From: Mactra quadrangularis
Lineage: Eukaryota; Mollusca; Bivalvia; Venerida; Mactridae
Direction of reading: 5' to 3'
NCBI GenBank assembly: GCA_025267735.1
Contig: CM046303.1
Span: forward strand, 40,747,380-40,811,379
DNA: 64,000 nt
Of the stretch, positions 1 to 11,200 are shown piece after piece. Below the pieces are notes generated by a model, which worked only from the letters and a program-made list of their open reading frames with translations, searched no databases and was not told where the DNA came from. Numbering within the stretch: the stretch's first letter is position 1; the number at the start of each line of letters is the position of its first letter. A program made the position numbers and the translations under genes.

Positions 1-150
1 AACAAATAGTGCAACTCCTTCAACTTATAATGTAATTTGAATATTTTGCATATCATAAAGTCATCATTTACTGGTTAAATATTATCATTTGTTATATGTA
101 TGTCTAAAACGTACAAAAATAACATTACATAACCTACATTACATGACCTA

Positions 151-2190
151 ATGTACTACAGACTTGTTAAGATTGTCAAATATTGGTTAAAAATTATCTC
201 TTGCCCGGACTCTAAATACTGCAAAATCATTTATGAACTTTTAAAATATGATGCCGAAAAAATGCCGAACAAAACTTCTTGGGTTACACTTGTGAGAAAT
301 CTTCTGTCTACACTAGGATTTTATGATGCGTGGGATGCGCAAAGCGTTGGTAACAATGAGTTATTTATCATCAATGTTAAACAACGACTTAAAGACACTC
401 GTATCCAAAACTGGAATGAAAGACTTAGAAATTCTAGCAGAGCTGATTTTTTTCGTACAATTATAAATTTTGAGTGTCAATTTTATTTAACTAGCATAGA
501 TCAAATTAAATACAGAACAGCCATGACAAGGCTTATAACATCATCGCACAAATTAAGAGTTGAAACAGGTCGCTGGCATAAGCCTCATAAAATCCCTAGA
601 GAGAATAGGTTATGTACAAAATGTAACAAAGTTGATGACGAGTATCATTTCATACTAGAATGTTCTCTATATAATGATTTAAGACAAACGTATATTGACA
701 GGCACTATAGATTTCATCCCAGTATGTTTAAACTTAAGCAACTTTTCGAAAGCAAAAACGATGCTAAGATAAGAAACCTAAGTGTTTATATTTTTAAAGC
801 TTTTAAGATACATGAATCATACAATGCGCAAATGTAAGTCTTTATATCCGTCGCAAAATACGTGATTGTTCACAAATAACTGATTTTTACCAAATACATG
901 TCATATATTAAATTACGAGTATAATATATTATGTTTAGTACTTCACGTATTATACTCCTCATGCCTCTTGCAGAATACGTAATCTATCAAAAACAACTCT
1001 CTTGCTTAAAGACTTCCTTAAGTCGAAGTTTGATTATTACATATCAACAGATTTTATATTTTAATCCGTTAAAACTTCTGAGTAATATATATGATGATTT
1101 CTTGTATTTGTCTCTAAACACATACAAATGTGTATTGTTGTTTGTCACAAATAACTTGAACATGCAAATTGTAAAATAACTAATATTGTATATATTACTG
1201 TTGGACTATATATTGTGACTCTGAGTATATATAAATGTACGATTTCCTTTTGCAAAATTGTTTTTGCAGAAAATTGCCTTATGTCAGTTACAATTATTAT
1301 ATATTAGTACTGATATTATTTTGGTATATGTCAATTACGAGTATTATATATTAGTACTATTATGATTTTTGGTATATGTCGGTTACGAGTATTATATATG
1401 AGTACTAAAATTATTTTGGTATATGTCAATTACGAGTATTATATATTAGTACTGATATTATTTTGGTATATGTCAATTACGAGTATCATATATTAGTACT
1501 GATATTATTTGATATATGTCAGTTACGGGTATTATATGTTAATACTGATATTATTTGATATATGTCAATTACGAGTATTATATGTTAGTACTGATATTAT
1601 TTGGTATATGTCAATTACGAGTATTATATGTTAGTACTGATATTATTTGGTATATGTCAATTACGAGTATTATATTTTAGTACTGATATTATTTTTGGTA
1701 TATGTCAATTACGAGTATCATATATAAGTACTGATATTATTTTGGTATATGCCAATTACGAGTATTATATATTAGTACGGGTATTATTTTGTCTGTAAAT
1801 ATGTACAAATGTGTGATATCCCACAAGCAACTCGTTTCTGCTTATAACAGCGATACAAAACAAGTATAAGTCACCTTCTCCTGCGTATCTGTCTAAGATA
1901 TTTTGATATAATTTATAATATATTACCTTTATAACCTTTGTTAACTGTGATACCTGCTCAAGTTGATTGAATTTTCATAAAACCAATCCTTTATAGCTTT
2001 ATACAAAAGTACTACACTGCATATATATATATTTAAGTGTACATTGTTCTCGAATGTTCTCTCTTTTTCAACTGTATGTTATTGATTACATGTAATGTCA
2101 TTGTCACGTGATTGTATATTTTATGAAATTCATTGTATGTTCACGCGGGTCTATTGACCTATTGATCTGAAAATAAAATCTTCTTCTTCA
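151..2190 (+). mobile_element. 5'-truncated LINE: C-terminal ORF2 piece plus 3' UTR
   Basis: The ORF at 151-837 (228 codons) is the C-terminal end of a non-LTR retrotransposon polyprotein. It has a KYWLKI helix, and its last third holds a zinc-knuckle-like CTKC ... H-x4-C pattern (LCTKCNKVDDEYHFILEC) typical of LINE tails after the reverse transcriptase. The catalytic domain is missing. The 3' UTR continues through a 47-bp minisatellite to about 2190, where GAAAATAAAATCTTCTTCTT looks like a LINE 3' terminus with polyadenylation signal. The element limits are inferred. Confidence 0.7.
1290..1795 (+). repeat. 47-bp minisatellite, about 10 copies
   Basis: Tandem copies with the core TTGGTATATGTCAATTACGA then GTATTATATATTAGTACTGA. 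Copies differ by a few bases and 1-3 base indels. It lies in the LINE 3' UTR. Confidence 0.92.
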
Positions 2191-3700
2191 TAACCAAATG
2201 TTACTCAAAATATGCAAGCAAAAATAAAGGACTTTTTAATGTATAGAAAACCCGAATATTGTATTCAGTAAAATACCTCATTTGCATAAATTTGCATATT
2301 TAAATGATCTGATCAAGCTGAAATTGGTACCATATGATAGATAGACCATGAAAACATGGGTATGGAGACTTATCTTAAATTCCTATCTAAGTTGGTTATT
2401 GTGTTATTAGGGAAAAACGGAATTTCGATAATGGCGGACTTAATTTGCATATTATGCAAATTATTCAAGTAACATAGGGTGTCATTACTCGGATTCTCAT
2501 TCAGCACCATTCAAAGACATATAAACTGCAAAATATCTTTGTGTGGACTCAAGTACAGGGTTCACCTTGAATATGGCATTTTACTGCAGGACTATATACA
2601 AAACTGTGACTGGTAAGGGTTGGTTAGGGAGCTGATATTTGCTAATGTTTTTTCGTCAAGTATAGTTCTAATATATATTTTTTATATTCATGGTATGGTC
2701 AATTCTTCCGTACATTCGATTTTTAAAAAAATAATTTAGAACATAGAAGTAATGACGTTTGAAAGTTATATCTCGGAAATTGTTAAAAATGTGACGTAAT
2801 CACTTGTTTTGATGATCAGTGCTTCCAGCACCCGATAATTTTCAAAACATTTACAAAATCTTACAGTCGAAGCATATCATTATTTAGAACCAAATTTATT
2901 TGTTCGAAACATGACAAATAAGCGCGCAATGCGTTTTTAAAGTTTAAAGGCGAATTTTTAGAAATTAGTGACCTCATCGGTTTTTGGCCAATAGCATCTT
3001 CCTGCCCCAAAATTTGAAAAATCACCTGGCAGATTCGTAAAGAGCACAATTTTTTCTATAAAAAACCATCAAAATATTGCTGATATACCGATGAGTACAG
3101 CGAACCACATTTTTAGACGCTTTTCTCAACAGGGCCGACATACTAGCAGGGATAAAGGTTTAACAAGCTCAGTCATAATATTATATGGCATCTAGATTTT
3201 GGCTTTAACCAAGTCTATTCTATTTGGGATCGTCTCTCCATATATACAAAACACACAACACTCTGTCCTTAAATGTTTATACACATCAATTTATTCGGCC
3301 TGTGCCATTCCCTTTTTATGCCACCACTACCTCTCCGGTCTGGGGCATATTTCAGGCAGTTTTGGATTGCCGTAATGATTTCATGCTCCTGGACCCCATC
3401 TCTACCTTTGGTCTTCATGACACTGGCTGTAATGTAAGAACAACATTGTTTTAATTCAGGATTTTTTCTTGCATCGTTTTTTTAATTACTATAACTAATT
3501 CATAATGCAAGTATAATGCAAGAATAATATATATCCAATATAAATACTTCAATGCCGGAACATGAAGGAATTAAGGTTCATTTGGTTTTAATAAATTTTA
3601 TTTCAACTAGTCCGGCCAACACCAAGGATGACCTTGCACGAAATGATGTAGAAAATGTTATTCAATTTATTGGTAAACATGGTCTTACTGGTTCCAAATC
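2191..3700. other. Intergenic, no gene recognised; octamer-like motifs
   Basis: Only short shadow ORFs. ATTTGCAT-type octamers occur at about 2279-2300 and as a facing pair near 2450-2470 (AATTTGCATATTATGCAAAT). Unrelated chance motifs are possible in AT-rich DNA. Confidence 0.4.
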
Positions 3701-3719
3701 CGATTGATGCCACTTTGTC

Positions 3720-4290
3720 ATCCTTGGGCAACTCCCAGAATCCAAGATGGCGACCAAGATGGCGGCTAGAGGCTAAATTATACATGCAAAATGTATTTTT
3801 ACACATCATGTTCTTAAAATAAAGGACAAAAGTGATTTCAACAAAGATCCAGTTTGTTAAATTTTGTTATTCATATACAAATTTTTAAATTCAAAATGGC
3901 GGTCAAAATGGCGACAAAATGGCGGACAAAGGCTTTTAGCCCAGTATATAAAGAACAAACTGGCAGAAAGAGACTGAGTGGTGTAGAAATTTACTTATTT
4001 ATAGAATAGTTCATGTCATTAAAGAAACCGATTAATTTTACTAAGTTAAAAGTTATTATAAACAATTATGAATCCAAAATGGCGGCTAAAATGGCGGATA
4101 TGATCTAATAGTGTAGTATATAATATACATATATGGACGGAAACAAACACGTGTGGGTTTAAGTTTCAATTTTTTGTTGTTGTTTTTTTTTAATCTTAAA
4201 CTCTCCAGTTAGTAAAACTTCCCACCTGATCATCTATTAGCAACTGAAGATTCAAGGTGGAGTCCAAGATTACGGTTACGAAGCAAATTC
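3720..4290 (+). repeat. Degenerate tandem repeat with ATGGCGGC motif clusters
   Basis: Clusters of 'CAAGATGGCGGC / AAAATGGCGG' recur near 3741-3775, 3893-3930 and 4073-4100, with a decayed copy near 4257, roughly every 150-185 bases. The motif resembles the YY1 site. Confidence 0.6.
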
Positions 4291-4325
4291 AACCAGTTCT
4301 ATCTTTTAGCAATAATGTATTGTAA

Positions 4326-4460
4326 ATAATGAAGTGTTTTCATGATGATAAAGTTATTTGGTTGAGGACAGTCATATTAGCCTTCGGCTTGCGGCCCCAG
4401 GCTATAATGACTGTCTTCAGCCAAATAACAGGCCATTATGAAAACACTTAATTCATTATG
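4326..4460. mobile_element. Fold-back MITE, about 135 bp
   Basis: Near-perfect palindrome. AATGAAGTGTTTTCATGATG on the left pairs with CATTATGAAAACACTTAATTC on the right, and GGACAGTCATA with TATAATGACTGTC. The loop is the GC-rich TTCGGCTTGCGG. Confidence 0.7.
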
Positions 4461-6055
4461 ATCGCAGATAGGGTCTCTATCCAAACACTCAGATTGTACC
4501 AACATTCAAAATGGCAGTATTTTTTTGTGGAAGAAAAACACTGCCTTCATGAGAAAACTTGGCCATTTTTACATTCGGATCCAATCAAAATGCATGAATC
4601 TCATATTAGCCGAGGTATTTATGAAAGGCCTTTTTCCATGATGGCCGAGTATTTGGTTATAATAGCGTAGTGAACGCCGTAAATATCAGCCCTGAATTTG
4701 AAGTCCAATATCATACAATTAATTAATAATGTTGCTTATTTACTGGATTAAATGAAATGAAAATTTGATAAATGATTGGAATGGACAAACTAATTTAATT
4801 TCCAAAATGTATACCATTTAAATAAAGAAAAACGGGAAAATAAAATGGGGTTAATATACAGTTTACAAGACAATTTTATTATAGGACCACTATGAAGGGC
4901 AATTATTTTGTTTAAGATTGCAATATGTGTGGATATTTAAAAAGCTTATAATCCTTTTAGTTGAAAATTTTTGATGCAGTAAAAATAAACTGAAACATAT
5001 AAATTGCAAAAAAAGCAAGTGCTAATTAAAAATGAGGAAGAAACTAATTGATTGAGCTCTATTATTATCATTACACAAACAATGATACAGTCTGACTTGA
5101 CTAAACTAGACTAAATTAGAATACCCCCTAAGCACATCACATGCAATGGTAAACTTAACATATTAATGATTATTATCTTTAGAAAGTATCCAAGTGGTTT
5201 ATAACTTATGGCCAAAAGATAGCATAACTTTCTTCACTTTTGATGTAGGATAGGTGAACCAGCTTTAAAAGCATATTTTACATCCATGCTAGCTATGTAC
5301 TCTCTTTACATTGTCAATAACTGACTGACTTGTAACATTACTTTTTTGAACGAATGTTAGTTGAACCCATTGTTATAGTGTCACTCTTACAAGATAGATA
5401 TTTCAAAACGAGTATCAGCACACCAATGTCGTCAGATATTTTTGGTGCTCAGCAAATTGCAGCAACAAAGATAGATTATTTGTTGTACAATTTTGTTGTC
5501 TTTACTTTTCGTACCAAGTCTTAAAGGTTAATGCGATTAAACATATTTGTAATTTTACCGATCGCCATATCTTGCAATGCATCGTCTATAATGTTTGGAG
5601 TGGAACATATTTGAATATAACGTACGAGATTGACAAATTGTCTCAGCGTGCCATCCTTCTTTGCTAAGACTTTGGTAAGAGTTTAGTTATCAGGCCTGTT
5701 TGAACTTTTGACGCTGATGCATCAGATCTGTCATGTGTTCTTTCAAGATATTTAGACTTAAGTGAAACAAAACATTTCTAAGTTTTCTACTTGGCCATGT
5801 TTTGTAATTGGCGAATCCCTTAAAACCACCATCTTGCACAGGGTAAAACTATTTGCTAAATCATGAGCTGAACACTGGGTTCAAATAGCAGTGTATACGC
5901 TTATAGAATTGGCATCTACGCGACTTAATTTCTCTCTGTCCTTGTAGTTAAAAACAAATTATACTACAAACTTGTGATGAAAATTTGCTTTAGATATTTC
6001 CTCTTTTTTGATCAATGGATAGATAGAGTCATTTACAATGAAATAAAGAACACGT
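4461..6055. other. Intergenic, nothing recognised
   Basis: AT-rich DNA with no ORF or repeat structure I can support. Confidence 0.5.
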
Positions 6056-6600
6056 ATGATACAGTTGTGATATTAGTACGGGGGCCAGAGGGGTCCACCG
6101 TGCACCCCCCTCTAGACTTTTTGCCACCTATGCTAAATTGTTCCTTAGGATCCACTGAATCAAAATCCGCGTTGTTCTCAAAAATAAACTCTTGCGCACT
6201 ACCTGATATGTCACAGTTTCCATGGCAACCCCTTGTTTTTTCAAAATGGTCGGTGTTTGTAAAATCATTAATAACTTGAACAAGCATTACGCTAGAATAA
6301 TATAATTAGTGTCAAATCAAAGCTGAGGCACTGACCTTTAGAAATATATGTAAAACTATCCGATAAAATACAGTTTAATTCATGAAATTAGCCGAAAAAC
6401 ATAAAAAAATGCAGAAAAATATCGATTTTTTTCAATTACATGCATATCTTTTAATTTCCAAACCTTATTTTAGAGAAATAATACATCTATTTTTTACAAA
6501 ATATGTCAGAAAGGTCTACTCTATCATATTCAAAATTATTTTTATGACAGAAGTACTATTTAAGTATGTAAAAGCCGTTTCCATAGCAACCGTTATTTTC
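6056..6600. repeat. Interspersed repeat fragment with two RFX X-box-like sites
   Basis: The GGGGTCCACCGTGCACCCCC block and its flank resemble a dispersed invertebrate repeat; a related edge (GGACCCCTCTGACC) occurs near 56425. X-box-like GTTTCCATGGCAAC is at 6216-6229 and GTTTCCATAGCAAC at 6577-6590. Confidence 0.45.
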
Positions 6601-7239
6601 TAGTAAGAACTTCTATTTTGTGATTAAACTTGATTTATTTGCTCAAATCTAACGATAGGATTGCAATATTGATATTAAATGATATCTGAGTCCCGTGTCT
6701 ATACCATTATTGCTGTATTCAATAAATTCAGCATCAATACCTTCATAAATATTGTTAAGAAATCTTAATCAAAGCGCTGAAAGCACTGATTTTTTTCGGG
6801 TTGACTGTATTAAAGTGGTTCACGTATTAGAACGTTTGAAGACGATGTTTATTGTGCAATTGTGGTCTGTTGAATAAATAAATAATAAAAGAAGATATAA
6901 TAAAACTAAAGAGATTTTGTTGTTTTGTTTTTGCTTTTACTTAAATAGAATTATGCAGAAATATGATTTTGTAATTTAGATTTTACGCTGTATATCATCA
7001 CTTTTTAAAAGGTTTTGAGCGGCGGCAGACTTATTTAACCAACTTTCCCGGACTTGTTTCTTTAACATTAATCGGTGTTTAACGTCTTATCCTTATATAT
7101 TAAATGCATAGAACTGTAAAAACGTGATCATTTAAATTACTCATTGACTGTTAAAGTAAAATTTTTGTATTAATAAAAGAGTGACCAAACTATATAGCAA
7201 TATGTCGTAAAACCAAAACTTATACGTAATATTTGTTCA

Positions 7240-7435
7240 TTAGTTTACATCGACCAACTCGCTTAGAAAGTTTTCCTGGACCCTATTCTAACAAGTGCCT
7301 ATCTTACCTCCCTAAGGAGCTAGTAACTGTGCTACATATTGCGGATTAAAGGCCCTAAGTCATTTTTTCAAGGAAGGTATGACCAGCCAAAACCGGGGCT
7401 GAACCTTGAACCGCATGATTTGACAAATGCCAAAC
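7240..7435 (-). mobile_element. Decayed tRNA-headed SINE
   Basis: On the minus strand a degraded B box (GGTTCAAGGTTCAGCCCC) is followed by GGTCATACC and a body ending AGGGTCCAGGAAA. The body resembles the SINE family at 33553, 41820 and 50626. Confidence 0.5.
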
Positions 7436-9230
7436 GAATAGAAATTACGCGACCTATTATTTTATATACGTATTTATACAATACCATCCAATATCTTAAC
7501 AATCGTTTTATGCATCTATCCACTCCATGATTTTATCTAATTCAACATCTGTAGATATATATTGATCTTGTTATTCGTCAGCATTATCATTATCAAGGGT
7601 GTCGAACATCTGAGATTGAAGAACGTTACCTTAAACCATAAAGGTTCAAGATACCATCATTATTCGCCTGACCAAATTGTTCTGGACCGGGAGGTATGTT
7701 AAGATCAGCATCGGAAACATTTTTCCGAATTACAACCAGGTTATTCCATTTCTTGATTTGCTGTACTAAACACTTGTTACAAGGTGGTATAACGCTCCCA
7801 TATCAATATGACGAAACGCATTAGCTGAATTGTCTCAAACTTAGCTATTATAAAATTGAATAGTAATAATTCATGTGCCCTGATATGTACTGTATACATG
7901 GAAGGCATACTTTGTAAGAATACATATTATCTCTTTTTGATTAAAAAAAATAAAGTTGGATATTTTTCTAGAAGTTTGTCTGAGGGTTTTGTTGTACCTC
8001 TACACAAACATGGTAGTATATATGAAGTTAACAATTTTAGGGTCGAAACTTAAATGAGTATGTTAAGAAAACTATTTACAAGGATTCTTAATAGCCGTTT
8101 GACTGGTTGGACAGTAATTTGGAATATTTGATATCTTTGTTTAACGCTGGATTATAATCACATACTTAATACTGGCAGATAGTTATTTTGTGCATTTATT
8201 GACTTCAATAAAGTGTTTATATATAAAATTGGGTATAAAGGGTGGTATATATAAGATGTATGTATTCATCGGTAAAATCTAAAGTTAAAGTACACAGTCA
8301 AGTGAGTGACGAATTTAACCATGCAAAAATAGTTACGGTAACATAGGACTGTTTTAGAGACAACCCTAAAATGTGGAAAATCTTAGAATTTCATATTCGT
8401 ATCCGTAGAATATCTATGGAAAATAAATACATATTACAAGCAATAAAAAACCTTAGATTAATTATTTTTCAAAGCAAATATTAAAAATAGAGCTGGAGAC
8501 ACGGCATTTTTCTACTTATTGAAGTTTTTGCTTAACAATCTTTTGTTAAAGGCGTAAGTTTTCAATGTTTCTTTTGTACTACTTTAGCAACAACAATCTA
8601 AGTTAACATTTCCAAATGATTAAAACCATAAGTGTTGTTTCACGTTGTGTATATAGTCGTATATAACCTGGAGACACGTGTTTTTCAAAATGGTAACCAT
8701 TTCTGGAGAACGGCTGATAAACAAATAACTACTGCATTTATGATTTATACATCATGAAAAAAGCAATTTTTTGACTCTATGTATTTCAAATTATGTGAAT
8801 AAAACATGCTTTCCAATCATATAAAAGACTTGATGTTATATTGCATCACTACGGCCAATATCTAATATGTTGATGAATCAGATATTTTAACTTGGTAATC
8901 AAACCGATAAAACTGATTAAACAGTGTTTTAATAAACAAAATGTTTAATGTAGTTCTAAAACCAATGAACAAGCAAATGAAGCATTTTATCTATATTTTA
9001 TCAGAAGATTCTAAGTGAACTTGATCAGTAGTTGAAACGTAATCATATTGACAATTTCAAAAAATGAGCGAATAGTAGACAAGTGTGTACGGTTTCATAA
9101 AAAACAAGCATTTTTTCATTTAACAGTTGTTGGATTGCAACATAAAATACAGTAGAACTAAATAATGAAACATCTTATGATATTTCAGATAAAACCATTA
9201 TTGTAACATACATATGAATTGTGGTGAAAT
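7436..9230. other. Intergenic, nothing recognised
   Basis: AT-rich, only short ORFs without recognisable protein features. Confidence 0.5.
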
Positions 9231-9234
9231 TGTT

Positions 9235-9500
9235 GCATATGTAATATAACAAGTAAATCTGTGAGCTAATGCTCACTAGTGATACCCCCGCTGTGAGAAA
9301 TATGACTACAAACAGGAAGTAGATGAGCAAGGAGCATGAAATCGCTTTACACCACATGGGACTATGAGATGAAGCAATCTGCAAAGTATTAGGCTGCTGC
9401 ATGTTATAGTTGCTGAGAAAACTGCGACGGAAATTTTGTAACGGACGGACGGACGCACGCACGCACAGACAAGGGTAAAACAGTTTATCCCCCGCTTCGA
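9235..9500 (-). repeat. Interspersed repeat with GGAC microsatellite
   Basis: Contains GCTCACTAGTGATACCCCCG, then a (GGAC)n/(GCAC)n run at 9440-9470 and TTTATCCCCCGCTT. This layout recurs in mollusc genomes as I recall. The ORF on the minus strand here is not convincing. Confidence 0.45.
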
Positions 9501-10050
9501 ATAAAAAGTGATGCAGGGCTTTAGAGCATGAATCTACGCATTTATATAATATGACAAATTACTCTCAATGAACAAGTTTCATTTAACCATTGAACAAATA
9601 AAGTAAAGGTTACTATCTTGATGGTATTATGATCCATTATAATACATAAAAGATTCACAGCAAAACGGTCAAAACTTATAATATTCAATTTTTTAATCAT
9701 TTTGGATTGTGTAGCAGCAATGCATACAACAGAAGTGTAAATAGGAATAAGAAAATGGCTGTGTAATGTGTATAGAATATAACCGCTTTATAAGCCAAAT
9801 AAATGTGATATGGTTGCACAATACTGACAGTCTGACTGTGCCTTTAAGGTATTATTATGAATGAGAGTATCGTCAAGTAGAAACCTGTAATATTTAGCAC
9901 ATTAGTACAATAAGAAATATAGCACAACATTTTAAAGAGTCTACTTTTAAGTTCATGGATGAGTACATCTTTTGGAGCTGTCAAAACTGGGACAATTGTT
10001 GACAAGATTCTTCATAGATCATCCCGGGATAAGACAGTTGGCAAGTAAAT

Positions 10051-10365
10051 CATGCACGTGATATACATTCAACGAAAGAAGCGCGTATTATTTAGTACTT
10101 ATAACCTGTATCTATTATTCATTTATATATAAAAAAAACAACAATTTTCCCACTCAAATTTTAATATATCATGCACGTGATATATCATGCACGTGTATAT
10201 ATACATTCAACGACTAAAGCGCATATTATTCAGTAAATTTAATAAATATCAATTATTTCATCAAACAAAAAAAATCCCGCTCAAATTTTACATCATGCAC
10301 GCTATGTACGTTTAAAGACAGAAGCGCATATTATTCAATAAATATAATAAATATTCATTATAAAA
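10051..10365 (+). repeat. About 120-bp tandem repeat, 2.6 copies
   Basis: Units start with CATGCACGTG at 10051, about 10170 and 10294, followed by ACATTCAACGA...AAGCGCATATTATT and an AATAAATAT-rich end. The first two carry CACGTG palindromes, duplicated in the second. Confidence 0.8.
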
Positions 10366-10675
10366 ACCTATTAACAAGCTATATATTAATCAACTTTAAT
10401 ATTTTATCATATATGTAATATAATGATAACATAACTAGATGTATAAATTCATTTTTATTGATTTTCAAACTTTTAAGTGTTTATAAGTTTACATGAATAT
10501 ATGTATTTATGCTCTTAGGTTGAAATACATCAACAACATTATGCTGCATGTCGATCACAAACGCTGCAAAATAAAATAAAATGCTATAATGTTATAATTT
10601 CAATGATATAACGATTTATAATTTATTTCATATATAATTTTATTCATCATATATAATATTAATTTATATATAAAC

Positions 10676-10788
10676 TGGGGTCGAAACGTCTCAACTCTGG
10701 GGTCGAAACGTCTTGGGGTCAAAATGTCTCCATAAAAGGCTTGGGGTCGAAACGTCTTGGGGCTAAACGTCTTGCACCCCTCTTCATG
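10676..10788 (+). repeat. Short irregular repeat GGGGTCGAAACGTCT, 5 copies
   Basis: Five versions of GGGGTCGAAACGTCT (two variants: GGGGTCAAAATGTCT and GGGGCTAAACGTCT), with spacings of 15-40 bases, just upstream of the CHCHD1 promoter region. Confidence 0.8.
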
Positions 10789-10795
10789 ACTCACA

Positions 10796-11034
10796 AAGGT
10801 TACGTTACGCGCATTGGTTACGCGTGTCCTTTCAATTTATCAGGGGAAGTAACCTCTGCGGAGAGTTCGATTCCGTACTTGAGTCCGAGTTTACCGAACT
10901 TTATTCATTTACCCGGTTTATCATATGTTTTCGCGACAACGACTGAGGTCATTTGTAAACATGTACCAATTTTAAGTATTATTCTGTGATACAATATTAT
11001 TGTTTAGCGTTTGAACATTATTTTTTCAGTGAAT
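10796..11034 (+). promoter_or_regulatory. Probable CHCHD1 promoter and 5' UTR
   Basis: This stretch is richer in CpG than its surroundings. It carries an inverted CCAAT box (gcattggtt, near 10812) between two TTACGCG motifs. It directly precedes exon 1 and follows the GGGGTCGAAACGTCT repeat. The assignment is from position and composition only. Confidence 0.4.
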
Positions 11035-11200
11035 ATGCCGAAAATTACTGACACTTTATTGAAAGGTGGAGGTGCAAGGAATCCCAACAAGAACTTCAAA
11101 AAATTTGTAAACGGCGGTCCAAATTTTGGCAATGCTAAAATACGACAAGTGAATGTTTTAGGTAATCGCGTATCTGAGGGAAACAGACTGTCATTGGAAG
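11035..11200 (+). CDS. CHCHD1: CHCHD1 exon 1 (coding part)
   Basis: Encodes residues 1-55 plus the first base of codon 56. It ends ...GAA G followed by the donor gtaagaacg. The segment is basic and rich in Asn and Gly, as in CHCHD1 N-termini. The sequence just upstream, ttattttttcag, looks like a splice acceptor, so a non-coding 5' exon further upstream is possible. Confidence 0.82.

Noticed and set aside
6033..6287. 84-codon minus-strand ORF
   Set aside because: Lies in an interspersed repeat; no protein features beyond chance.
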